DNA of 64,000 nucleotides from Rhizophagus irregularis (lineage: Eukaryota; Glomeromycota; Glomeromycetes; Glomerales; Glomeraceae): the NCBI RefSeq assembly GCF_026210795.1, contig NC_089456.1:2978501-3042500 (forward strand), written 5' to 3'. Numbering within the stretch: position 1 is the first letter of the stretch; every line of letters starts with the position of its first letter. The notes under the pieces were generated by a model. That model was not told where the DNA came from, searched no databases, and worked only from the letters and a program-made list of their open reading frames with translations. Shown here piece by piece: positions 23,301 through 35,589 of the stretch. Both the position numbers and the translations under genes were made by a program.

Positions 23301-26300
23301 TCCATTTCAAGGTCTTGTGATTAATCAATCGCATAAAATAGAAAACAGTAAGAAAATTGCCATCAATATTATCGAAGTTCCCAAAGTAAATATCAGTGAT
23401 AAAACTTATTTTGAAATGATAAATCCAACAATGAAATTAGAGAACAACTTAATATTTAATAATATTTTCTCAATGAAGGATTTAAACTCTTTTCCATTTA
23501 TTAAAAGTAATAATAAAAGTTATGGTGATCACATTCATGTTCTTTTCAAATATGAACAATATGAAATTCGCTTAAGTAAAGACAATATTAAACCTACAAA
23601 GGAATTTGAACAAATCATAGAGAACGCACTAAATAATATGAAACCATTAGAAGCTTTACAAGATGTATTCGATGAATATGGTCATTTATTTCCGCAAAGA
23701 ATTATTTTAGGAAGAACTCTTAGAAACATTTTACCAAAGACTTCATCGGTTGATATGTTTGATAATATAAACCTAAAATCACCAATATTTGAATTATTAG
23801 ATAATCTCAATATTTCATATCTTTTAACACGAGAAGGCGAAGTTGTTGAAAAAAATAGTTTGACAAATTGGATTCAAAACACTAATAATTTGGAAATTAT
23901 TGAGCTTGATGATATTATTCCTTTTTACAAAATCCTAGAACAACAACAACAAAGAAAAATAGATAGTTTATTAAAAAAATCCAATGATCGTAAAATTATA
24001 ATGACAGGAATTACCGATTTGAAAGATTTAGATAATGATATTGAGGATTACAAACGTGTGAATTTTGAATCACCATTAGAAGACGACGATTATGAAGTAT
24101 TTGGATCAATTATCTCAAAAAACAATTCAAAATTGAAAGAATTTTATGTTAATTTTGGATTGTATGACTTTAACGGATTCGTTGCAACAATAAAAAAATT
24201 AGAAGAAACAATCATTGTTATAAAAGAATGTTATATATTATGGATAGTTATTGGAAATCCTTTAAAATTATCAAAATCGTCAAACAATGAAGAATTTCAA
24301 GTATATTATATTGAAAAATCTATAACATTACAACCTAATAAATCAGTATATAATATTAAAACTCCTCCTTTATTTCTAGGAAATAACATTCTTATTAATG
24401 CATATCATCCATCAACAAATTGTGAACCTAATAATATTAAGTTAATCGAATGGAAAAATGAGTCCATTAATGTCCAAATAATGAAATCAACTTCAAATAA
24501 TAGTAATTTTGATGATAATAATATAGGTAATGATGATTCTGATGAAATAGATAATGATAATGATTCTGATGATATAGATAATGATTCTTTAACAAATATT
24601 GAAATGAATTTACGTATTTGTATTTTGTCTACGTATTATAACAATTTAAAAATCGATAATTATAGAGAAAAGAAATTCTCTTTAGATCTAATAGGATATA
24701 CTTTAACAAAAGAAAATTTATGTGAGAAATTACAAGATGAAATGGATAAATTTGATAGCATTCAAAATATTATCAAATATCCGATTGATTATATAAATTA
24801 TGGACCATGCCCAAATTGTAATCAATTTAACACTGATTATACTTGGTGTCAATCATGTAATTCTAAATATTTTAAGCAAAACTTTGAAAATTGGACTAGT
24901 GGAAATTCTGAGATTGATAAACTCATTCAAAAAGTACAACTTAAGGCTAAAAATCATAGAGAAGTATTAGAATGGATTGAGTATAATAAGTTTGAAAATA
25001 TTGAATATTTGGATGAAGATAAATTTGGAATTACTACTTATAAGGCGATTTGGAAAGATGGATTTATAAGATGTTGGGATACTGAAAAAAATCAATGGGA
25101 AAGATGGCGAAAGAATGAAATTGTTACCTTAAAATGTTTAAATTTACAAAATGTTAAGGCTAAATTTTTAAAAGAAGTAAGTTAATTTATTATAATTATT
25201 ATATAGAAGTTAATTTAAATAATATTAATGTATCATTATTAATTTTTTTTTCAGATTGAATCATATCTTATAATGAATCATTCAAGTAATGTAATTCACT
25301 GCTATGGTATTACTAAAGATCCAAAAACAAATACCTTTAAAGCTGTAATAGAATATGCAAAAAATGGTAATTTGAAAAAATATTTGAAAAATAATTATTA
25401 TTTATTAGATTGGAAAGAAAAGTTAAAAATTTTACAAAATATTGTTATGGGCCTTAATGATATTCATAAAAATGGATTGATTCATTGTGATTTGAATTCT
25501 AGTAATATATTATTAGGTGATAATAATTTTGCCTTTATTGCCAATTTTAGATTATTTGAATTATATCAGTCTAGTGATCAAAAAGAAACAGAAGTGTCAC
25601 CTTATATAGCCCCCGAAATTTTTAAAAGAAAGGAGTATACTCAAGCAAGTGATGTCTATGGTTTTGGAACTATTGTATATGAAATCTATACAGGATTACT
25701 TCCCTATATTAATATGAATCAGGAAAATGATATACCTACCGAACATTTTAGTCATAAAATTCCTCAATCAATTTTAGTGACAATTATACAATGTTGGAAT
25801 AAAGATCCTTCATACCGCCCTAAAGTAGTAGAATTATTTAAATTATTTAATAAATTATTAGATGAAACTTCCCAAATGAATTTATCAGCAAATAGGCGAA
25901 CTGAAATAAGTATAATTGATAAATATCTTTTAAAATTGGATACTAAAAGTAAAATACTCAAAAAATTATGTGAAAAATGTGGTAAACAATACATTAAAAA
26001 TATAAAAAATAAATGGTGTAAATCATGCCATTTGGATGATTTAAATAATAATTTCACATGCAGGAATAGCAGAAATGTGAATGATTATAATTTAATTCAA
26101 AGAAATCAATTAAATATCAATAAATATACTACTAATTTGATACCTTACAACGAGTTTATTGAAATTAAAGAAATTGATGGTAAAGATGGATTTGCTACAG
26201 CATTATGGAGGAATACTAGTCCATTACATAATAATAATAAAAAGAGATTGGTAGGGACATCATATAAAAAAGTTGTATTAAAATATCTGCACAACCCACA

Positions 26301-27462
26301 AAATATTACTGAAAAACTTACAAATAAGATATCAAATGAATCAGATAATTTATATGAGAATTTTTTAGATTATGAAATAAATCTTAAGTATCAAAATACT
26401 GAAAAACTTACAAATAAGGTATTAAATAAATCATATTTATTAGATGATGATTTATCAGATGATTATCAAAATTATGGAATAACTAAAAGTCCAAATACAG
26501 AAAATTATTTTTTGGTTTTTAATAATAAATATTTTCAATATCATTGTGAAAAATGTGATAATAAATTCGAAAGTAGTCCATATATTAAAATTTGTAAAAT
26601 ATGTCAAATAAATTATTTAAAAAGTAATTTTATAAACTGGACTAGTAAAAATAAAAAACTTGATGAATTTATTCAAAAAAAGCAATTAGAATTTATTAAC
26701 AGTTATAATGCTGTATTTGAGTGGATACCTTATAATAAATTTATTGAAATTGAAAAAGTAGATGAAAAATTTGGGCTTGCTACAGCATTATGGATGGATG
26801 GTCCATTATATTATGGTACAAGTAAAAAGGAACTGAAGAGAATATCATATGAAAAAGTTGTATTAAGATATTTACATAATCTAGAAGATATTACTGATGA
26901 ATTTATGAATAAGGTATTGAATATTTTTATTAATCAATTATGATATTTAATATTATATTAATTTTTTTTTTTTTAATAGGTTGAATCGTATTTAGTGGAT
27001 TATAAGTATCAAAATTATAATTTAAGAGAGTATAAATATAATAAATATCAAATATATGGAATAACTCAAAATCCAGAAACAAGGGATTATATTTTAGTTT
27101 TTGATGATAAATATTTTGATTGTTATTGTGAAATATGTGGTAGTAAATATAAGTACAAATATATAAGTGGTAACAATATAATAAATGATAACAAATGGTG
27201 TCAACAATGTCAACCAAATTATTTAAATAAAAATAATTCTATAGCCTGGGATAGCACACCGATGCACCATTCCTTTATGCCACCAGTTGATTCCTGGGAT
27301 AGCACACCGATGCACATCCGCCACCATTCCTTTATACCACAAGTCGAAAAACCTCTTAAAATGACAACCAAAGTTGCCACCTCTGCAGATGCTGCCGCTG
27401 TGCTGACTTCTACTTACATAAATCACGATAAAAAATCATATCATTATCATAAATATCTGTAG
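20309..27462 (+). CDS. G1: kinase-Sel1-double MACPF-pseudokinase chimera
   Basis: Seven exons by splice signals and frame: 20309-20524, 20587-20665, 20752-21294, 21368-22375, 22460-25176, 25255-26913, 26980-27462. They total 6,705 nt, an uninterrupted 2,234 codons. Order: TKL-like kinase (K56, HRD 151-153, DFG 170-172, so probably active); about six Sel1-like repeats (residues ~330-600, GxGT..KAF..Y.KAA pattern); type B region with signatures YGHIFANKFLVGG (739-751) and YGHLFPQRIILGR (1022-1034) and the shared C-terminal domain (~1160-1220); CPNC..CQSC leader from ~1399; a second kinase domain with HCD (1598-1600) and Asn1618 where DFG Asp should be, so probably a pseudokinase; then two more CxxC/N-lobe-like modules. 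The B-to-kinase junction lies inside one exon, so the fusion is in the DNA. No signal peptide or obvious membrane segment. Exon borders are inferred. Confidence 0.8.
27245..27340 (+). repeat. 48-bp tandem duplication in the G1 C-terminus
   Basis: CCTGGGATAGCACACCGATG begins at 27245 and again at 27293. The two copies encode WDSTPMHHSFMPPV and WDSTPMHIRHHSFIPQV, the second with a short insertion. Base composition through about 27400 is distinctly GC-richer than the rest of G1 and the protein turns Ala/Thr-rich (TTKVATSADAAAVLTST). This looks like captured or inserted sequence that replaced the original end of the kinase-like module. Confidence 0.6.
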
Positions 27463-30400
27463 ATGAAAAACAACATTAATGTCCAAATAACTATGGTCAT
27501 TGTCCAAAATAATGGTACACTTAGTCATATTGATCATTTAGACACCTACTTGTCCTATATATACTATATATTATGGAGCCAGTACAGTACAGACGGTTGT
27601 TTTTTTTTTGTATGACGTCCAATTGTCCAGATAATCATTATTGCAAATAAAAACAAATTCATTATGGTGATAAAATAATTTTTTTTGGTTGGATTAAGTA
27701 TTTTTTACTTCTTACAAATTTTACTATAAATATACATTACATTATAAATTTTATACTTATTATAGTGAGTTTGTATTTGTGAATAAAAGAAGTGCAAATG
27801 AATGTTGAATATCAGATATAATAAAATGACCTTTAATATACAAAATTTTGCTGTACCAATTTTTAAAATATTATGCAGTAAGTTAATGCAGTAAGTTAAT
27901 GAATTTAGATTTTTATTTGAATAATTCAAATTTGCTTTTAAAGGTTAGAATTTTTGTAGTTAAAGTTAAAAGGAAACCATTATAAAGTTCTTTTTTTTTT
28001 ACATAATCACTACTAAAACTAAAAACACATCAAATATATTTTCAAGAAAAAGGTAAGAATCTGAGATAGAACTTTGCTGAAAGAGTATCTTTAATCATTG
28101 CCTAAAAGCATGAAATATATCTAAAAAAAATCAACAACCTTTATTAAAGGTTTGCATTACCCGTATTTTACAGCTTAGCCAAGTCTGCATCTGAAAATTA
28201 ACTTAGAGTGTTTAGCCTGGTCCAGCCCGGACTTAATATATTAATGGCCCAGCACCATTATATATCAATTTGTTGTAAATTGGCCAACTTAATTTTGACC
28301 AGTTTCATTTCCGCCAGAATTAGGCCAGAATTATGAAAATCCGGGTTTACTGAAAAATCATATGCCACAGGTCCGGGTTCCTAGATTCCAGATCCCTTAT
28401 ATAAAATAAAGGATATATATAATTATATAAAAATAAAATAAAATAAATGTACGATGAAAATATAATTGAGCAAAATAGATAAATCTTAAAAATATTTTTT
28501 TTTTAAAATCTCAATAAGTTATTCATTTTAAAACAAAATATATAAAATAAATTAACAGAGTGAAGCAATTTAATTGTAAAGGTTTCTCTTAAATGTATAT
28601 AGCGATAATTTTATTTTCGAAGAATTTTTGTAATTCAAATATACAAATTAAGTTAAAGTTGCATGTTATTATTTGGCAAACTTATCATACATTATGTTCG
28701 TTGGATCAAATCGGTTAAAATTATAAAATAATTCAAATCTCAAACATAGAGATACCATAAAAAACATTCTGACTATCCACGTCTGAAATTTTTAATTTGA
28801 ATATACAGTAGAAGCTTCTTCAGTACTACATTCTCAATCTATATTAGAACTCTATAGGTTATTAAATCCATTGAACTTAACGAAATTTTTAAATTAGAAT
28901 ATTAATAATTCATAAAAAAAAATGAATTTCTAAGATGCTTCATAATTTTTACTCGTCATATACTGTACTAGTATTAAACTTAACAATATTTGTAAGAAGC
29001 AAATATATGAAATTTTGATTTTGGTTAGATTCATTATCCTAGGATATCATTAGCAATTGTGAAAGTTATGATGGTGCTTGTACTTTTATCTGAAAATGAT
29101 GTAAATGGACCTAATTGAAAATATTCGATGGTTTTATAACATGAACGTGCAAAAGTTTGACGGAGTAGCCTGAATTAACACTTTAAGAACTATCAGAATC
29201 GTTTAAAATTTAAAATCTCCTACAATTCTTAATCCTTACTTAATAGTAAAGATTACTTTAAATTCACTAATACCTTGATTAGCAACTTTAGTGCTATCAA
29301 AATTTATGTAATTTTTATTATTGGTTAAATTTATTAATATGGACGAAATAAAAATATAAGTAGTAATACGTGTTGTTAACAACGATAATAGTGGTTGTTT
29401 ATGCGGAAAAGATAAGTAATTTAAGGACTAAGCAGTATTGGATAAGTTTAAAACGTTTTGGGTAAAGGATCAATTGTGTAAGTGTGGTTCGCACTCATTA
29501 TTAGTAAATGAACAATATCTTTCAAAACAAGTTAAATTATTATTTTAAAATTGTATCAAAGTTTGTACTGTTTTCAGATTGAAGATTAGACTGTTCAGCA
29601 TAATCAAAATTGCTGAAATCGAAAGTCATCGTTGCTATAAATGTAGAATTTAATTAAAAGTTGTAAATTTTTTATGTCAAACCTGTTGAAGAATTAAAAC
29701 AATTTCGTAAAATAATATCAATTGTATTTGAGCTTTTCGGACCTTATGAATCCTAATAGTCGATTACATATTATTATGACACGCAGATTTAAGTTCGTTA
29801 TGTCCGTTAAAAAAAATTTCCTTTTTTTCAATTTCATAATGATGTAATTTTGTAATTTTAAAATATTCACTACCGCTACTTATCTTCTATCATTAAATCT
29901 TTCATATTCATAAATTTTTATATATTGCTCTTCAACGCATTGTTCTAATAATAAAAGAAAATATCAATGTGAAAATAGTTCATGGTAAAACTGATTTTGA
30001 AAAGAATGTAATTGAATCTCAAAAAATTACAAAAATAAATTTCTAATGATCTTTATAACTCTATTTTTATTCAAAAATTATTTGTTTTATTTCATATGAT
30101 AATGATTGGATCAAGTAATTTTGGAAAAAGTTATCTACTTCTTAGAAACAAATAACTTTAACTGTGAGAATATAATCATTGCGAAGCAATCACCACTCGA
30201 GTCAGCACATAGAAATTTGTAAGTATAAGCTCTATCGCTCTACGCTATTAAATCTCAATGTTTATTTTAAAAAAATTGAACAATTTATATATTTATTATC
30301 TGTTATAATATTCACTACTATTCAACCAACTATACACTCTATTCGTAAAAATACAAACCAATAAATGACAAATTCTAACCTACTTATTCCTATCCTATTT

Positions 30401-33400
30401 ATTTATTCTTGGGTGAGATTTTCACTTCATCGATAATTGGTGCTATCTTTACTTAGTATTTTAGTATTTATAACGTAAATAATATACTCTAAGTATTCAA
30501 AATCATCATTCGATTGGTATCATCATTATTAATTATTTACTTTTTTTTTTTAACGAAGTCAAATTATTACTTTATTAGGAAATAAGAAAAATTACAAAAA
30601 AAGAAATGATCTACATTATATAACAGAACACGATCGAATTATACTATAATATTATCAGGGACTTAAGATTGTTCAAAAGAACTATCTACCAGGTTCACCA
30701 AATTATCGTATATCCACTACTATTCGTATGGACTTCGGTAATGTTATATAAAAACCTGTCACAACACCTTTAACTACTACTACAATACAAAAAATAATAA
30801 AAATAAAACTACCGTAATCAATAATATTATAGTAATCTATTGTATTACCCCAAAATAAATATGACTCTGAAGACTTTGTAGATTAAAGTATTTCTTATTT
30901 TTCGATGTACGCGTTTTATCAATAAACTGCTCTTTACCAAAATGTTGTTTTTTAACATTTTTATCAATTCCCAAACCTCTATTAATTTCATTAAGTTTAT
31001 TACATCTCATTTTCCAAAAAATCATAGATTTATCCAAAATTTCATTCCTAAAATTATATGACAAGGTTTTAACTTTTGATTTCGTAGATAATCAGTATTA
31101 ATTATTTACTTGCGTCATCTATAAGTTCGAGATTATTAACATTTCCAACTCCTTAAATGGCAAAAGCACTATCGTTGGATAAAAAACATGTTTCCAGTTC
31201 GAAATAATGAACACCTACGATCGTGTTTTAAACGTAAAAGTTGTATCAATGATCAAGAAATAACTCTTTGAAACTACTTGAATGGTTGAACTTGATAAAA
31301 TCATAAGCGTATTGTCGGTTCTGTCATTTGTCAACTAAATGTGTTTTTTTATTAATGTGTTGAAATACATTCTACAATAAATTGACATGTTTTTCAACGC
31401 AATTTTCAATGCAATTAATGTATTTTCAACGCGTTATTATACTACATGTGTAGTTACACGATCCCAGCATAGCGAGTATGGTATTGATTTAAGGATATAA
31501 ACATATCTTATTCTGCCGAATTCCGTTTGAAAATTCACGTGTCTGTTTTTTTGAACTAGATATAATCGAATAATTGTGTAGCTCAGAGTGAACGAAAATT
31601 TTGATCACATGTTATCTATTCTAAGTGAGGTTAATTTGTTCTATTTATTCTCTTATATCGGATACCATTAGCACTTCTGCCTCTAACCCATAAAGATCCA
31701 ATCACCTTCCATTCCATCACGTTTGTTAAGTATGCCAGCATTTAAGAACCTATTAACTGCGTTTCAAGGCAAATTTACGCATCACATAATTTGATAAACT
31801 GTTGTTAAAAATAATACTACATATTTCTCTCTGATTATGCCTTTTTATTCATTTTAGCATAATATATCACATCATTGAAAGCCACTAACAAAATGATTTG
31901 ATAGAATTTTTCTAAAAAAATTTATTTATTAAAATAAATCCTCATGCGAAAAAAAAATTGCCGAAATTAATGTTTGCATAATGCCAGAGTCTATCTCCTA
32001 TTATAATTGTAACTCAAATTATTCATGAAAAAATTATTGAGACTACAAAAAAAAATTACTCATGATGCAATGACTGAATACATCCTTAAAACTTTTGTTT
32101 TTCTATTGCTCTTTTTTTTAAGTCTGAAGACAACAAATTATTTTCACTTTGGATCGACTTCGCTTTTTTCCTTCCCTCTCTCTTGCTCTCCCTTTCTCGT
32201 TACATCTTTTATCCAAAAGTGGGTTCGTAGATTTGTAGGTTGGTAGGTTTGGTGGGTGGGATTGTGTATGGTATCGTGTTTTCTTTTAGATTACTTCGTA
32301 TTCCCTATAAACAACATAAACAACCCTCTTCTTAAATATCATATCTTCGTCATAGAGAAGTCAGCTTTTCTTAGATGTTTTCGCTATTATTGACCTTTTT
32401 CAATGAGGTAATAGTCTCACTAACACACTTTGGCGGGTCGTTTTGGTGGTGCCTAGTCCATTTAACCGAGATAAAGTTTAGTCAAGCGTCATTAAAGATT
32501 TCTGTGAAGACAGGAAACTCAGTTGTATAAACTAAATTTTTCCTAGGCAATTCGAATGGAAAATACGTCCGCAGATTAGCATAATATATTAGGGATGTGA
32601 TATATACAATTTTAGGTATTTGTTTAGATTATATAACAGGTAAGCCCTAAATATTATGAAAAAGCATTATGAATATTTTTTGGGGGTATACACTCGAAGA
32701 AGGAAAAATCAGAAAACGATCTGGAAATATTTCTATGCCAATTACCTTATAACTTAAGGATAAATTTTGTTATTAAAAAAATAGAGAGATTCATTGATCC
32801 TTACTAACAAACGTAATTCCTGTTCTTCAACTTCAGTCTCCTTCTTAATTGATTTTTTTCGTTAATATAGGCGCCGAATAGATGTGAAATTAAGAATTGC
32901 AAAAACTAACGTGATTTTTGAGGAAAAATCACCAAAGAATTGTTACGAATTTGTACAAAATAAAAAAAAAATAGTTCTATTAAAGTTAATTGTCGAACTT
33001 ATGTGGCAACAGCATTTTATAAAATACATAATACATACCCACTATGATCCCGATCTTTTAGCATTCAGATCATCTCAAAATATTTATATTGATAGATCCA
33101 AGGTCCTAGGAACGTTCAAATTGGATTTGCAATGTCTTTAAAGAGTTAATCCTTGTTACCTACAAATATTTAAATTTTATTAACATAATGTTAATATCTT
33201 TTGCAGTTGTTTTGATTCCATAAAAGTATCCTAAATATAAGTCATTATTGACATCGGTTCTATTTGCTTCCATATATTAGCAAAATAATAATAATAATAA
33301 TAATATCTACATACTTTTGAACTACGTGATGAACTTAAGAGATGCCAAATTTCTTTTCTGTACCAAAAATAGCGGAAAGTGATCTAATACATAATGCACA

Positions 33401-35589
33401 ACCTTGCCAATAATCATGATCCATTCCACAATTCTTTGGAATAATCAGTCGACGCATACTCGTAAGCGTGGCCTAATGCATAGAGTGAAGTAATCCATTT
33501 GCTTATGTAGTAATAAGAACAAAAACCACTATTAGCAAATTTTCACGAAGCTTCTACAAAATGTTCAAAACACTTACAAAATATCAAAGGAGAATTTGCA
33601 TTGTTTCAAAATGTAAGTGTTATCTACCAAGCGTAAAACAATTCAGTTTCCCAACGCTTAATTATTATATATGTTCTATGAGAGAATCTGGTCATGGAAG
33701 GCGAATAACAGTAGTTTACCGATCAGAAACCAACTAAATCTCGCAATCAGGACACGATCCGTTTTACGAGGATTTAAAAGCTTTAGCTCCACTTGACAAA
33801 ATAAGGGGCACTAAAAATGTCAAAGAAAGTTTTTTGTTAAATACTCTTATAAATTAAAACAATACGTTATTTGTAACTTGCCTTATACACAATCTCGCTT
33901 TCATAGAAAGAAAATTTTTTTTACCAACAAGGAAACTCATATACAAATTGAAATTATTCAGATAGTTCAATAATATTATAAATAAAACAAATTTTAGAAA
34001 TGGAAATTCTGTTTCTGAGCGTTTCTCTCGATTTGTGGTTATTTCAGGGTCATTAAATTTGCCAGTAATACGAAATTAAAGGGGAAGTTTCGTCAACACC
34101 ATTTGTTCGGGTCAGCTGGTTTATTGTGTTCAAGCTAACTATCTGTCGGACCTCTACCAATGAAGGAAATAATTAGAAATACAGTGAAGATAATTCAAAA
34201 TTGATACTAATGTAAATTGACAAACTAGTTTATAGCAAGATAATTTAACAAAAAATTATCAACTTGCCAAAAAAAGAGTTTTTTTAAAAAAATGTTACCT
34301 TATTAATATTCTAATATCGAAATATTGTTTTATTTGTTTTATTTGCTTCCAATTCACATTATATCTGAAATATTTTACTTTTATATTATTAATTAATAAT
34401 ATTTTATTCGTCAATTTATCGATCTATTATTTGTAGAAAAGAAAGCAATTACTGTAGAACGTGAAATCCCGAATTTATTGCAGATGTGTTACCTAATTTA
34501 AGTAAGTTAGGTCCCATTTTTCTAGCACGTAGCCCCTGAAACTAATAAAATTAGGGTAGAAAAGTAACTCCTTGTCCGACTATGTAGATCGCGTCTAACT
34601 CAGCCTATGATGATATGATCTGCAAAATATATTAATAATATTTCACTCTAACCAAATATAGAATATAAACTCTAACCAGATATAGACATGCATGTGTTAT
34701 ATATTATATATATTATATTCACATGATCTTAAATTATATCAGATATTGATTCAGAATTTATGTACCAAATCATTCATTTGACATGAAAAATTTCATTTTG
34801 TATCTTATTAAAAAAAAAATTCAAACTTTGAACGCTAAACGCAAACTAGAATATGAGGTCATTATAACTTTTAGTGGAATTAAATATCTATAAGGGATTG
34901 CCAAATGAAATAAAATTAGGATCGTTGTATACAAATTAATTGTATTATATCATCGTCTGAATTTTCATTCCTCTTTTTTCAATGTAATCATATATATGAT
35001 TCATTAATAAAAAATTGTATTATATTCGAGACGTTAAAAAAAAATGATTTTATTGCTTCCCGAATTTTTTCATTTATTATTATAAGTTGCATGCTGAATT
35101 TTATGACAAAGAAATTTATGTAGATATCTAAAATTTGACTATAGTACAAATTTACACCATATCTTTATATCTTGAAACATTTCGATCAATTACATTATTA
35201 TCTAAAATCTTTATTTTTAATCCTAATGACGCATAATTCAATCTCTTTTTATCATTTAAAATGGTCTGTAAAAAGAAGCAAAATTTATCTTCCTACAAAA
35301 CGTCACGATCGACGATCCTTATGATACATAAAAATTAATTTATCTCTTATGCTCCTAGAATTAATAGTGTCAAAATTTATCTTTAAATTCCATAGCTACA
35401 CAAGATAACAATTTAATGTTACAATTACTTTTTTGAGAAATGGGGCTAATAAAAGTTATACAGGAGATCATCCATTGTACCGATGTACACAATTTGAGTT
35501 GTTTAACATGTATAAGTTACACCACGATTAGCGTTACGAAAAAATTCTCCGATTTTTTTCATTTCTAAATTTTTAAAAAAATTAGTAAA
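27463..35589. other. Gene-poor 8.1-kb region
   Basis: This stretch has only scattered small open frames without recognisable content or coding bias. Noted landmarks are a GC-richer patch at about 28200-28390 (words such as CCGGGTTT and GGTCCGGGTTCC), a CT/GT-rich tract at about 32155-32275, a short (AAT)n run near 33284-33303, and a CACGTG near 31538. A minus-strand stretch at about 33340-33560 reads as protein-like pieces (WITSLYALGHAYEYAS) that I do not recognise. An 85-codon plus-strand frame at 32884-33141 is also unrecognised and may be chance. No RNA gene was seen. Confidence 0.5.

Noticed and set aside
25764..27217. Antisense open frames over the G1 kinase-like exons
   Set aside because: They are antisense shadows of G1; the forward frame has clear kinase motifs and splice continuity.
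32884..33141. 85-codon plus-strand frame in the gene-poor region
   Set aside because: No family resemblance, no supporting splice structure or neighbours; a chance frame cannot be excluded, so it is not listed as a gene.
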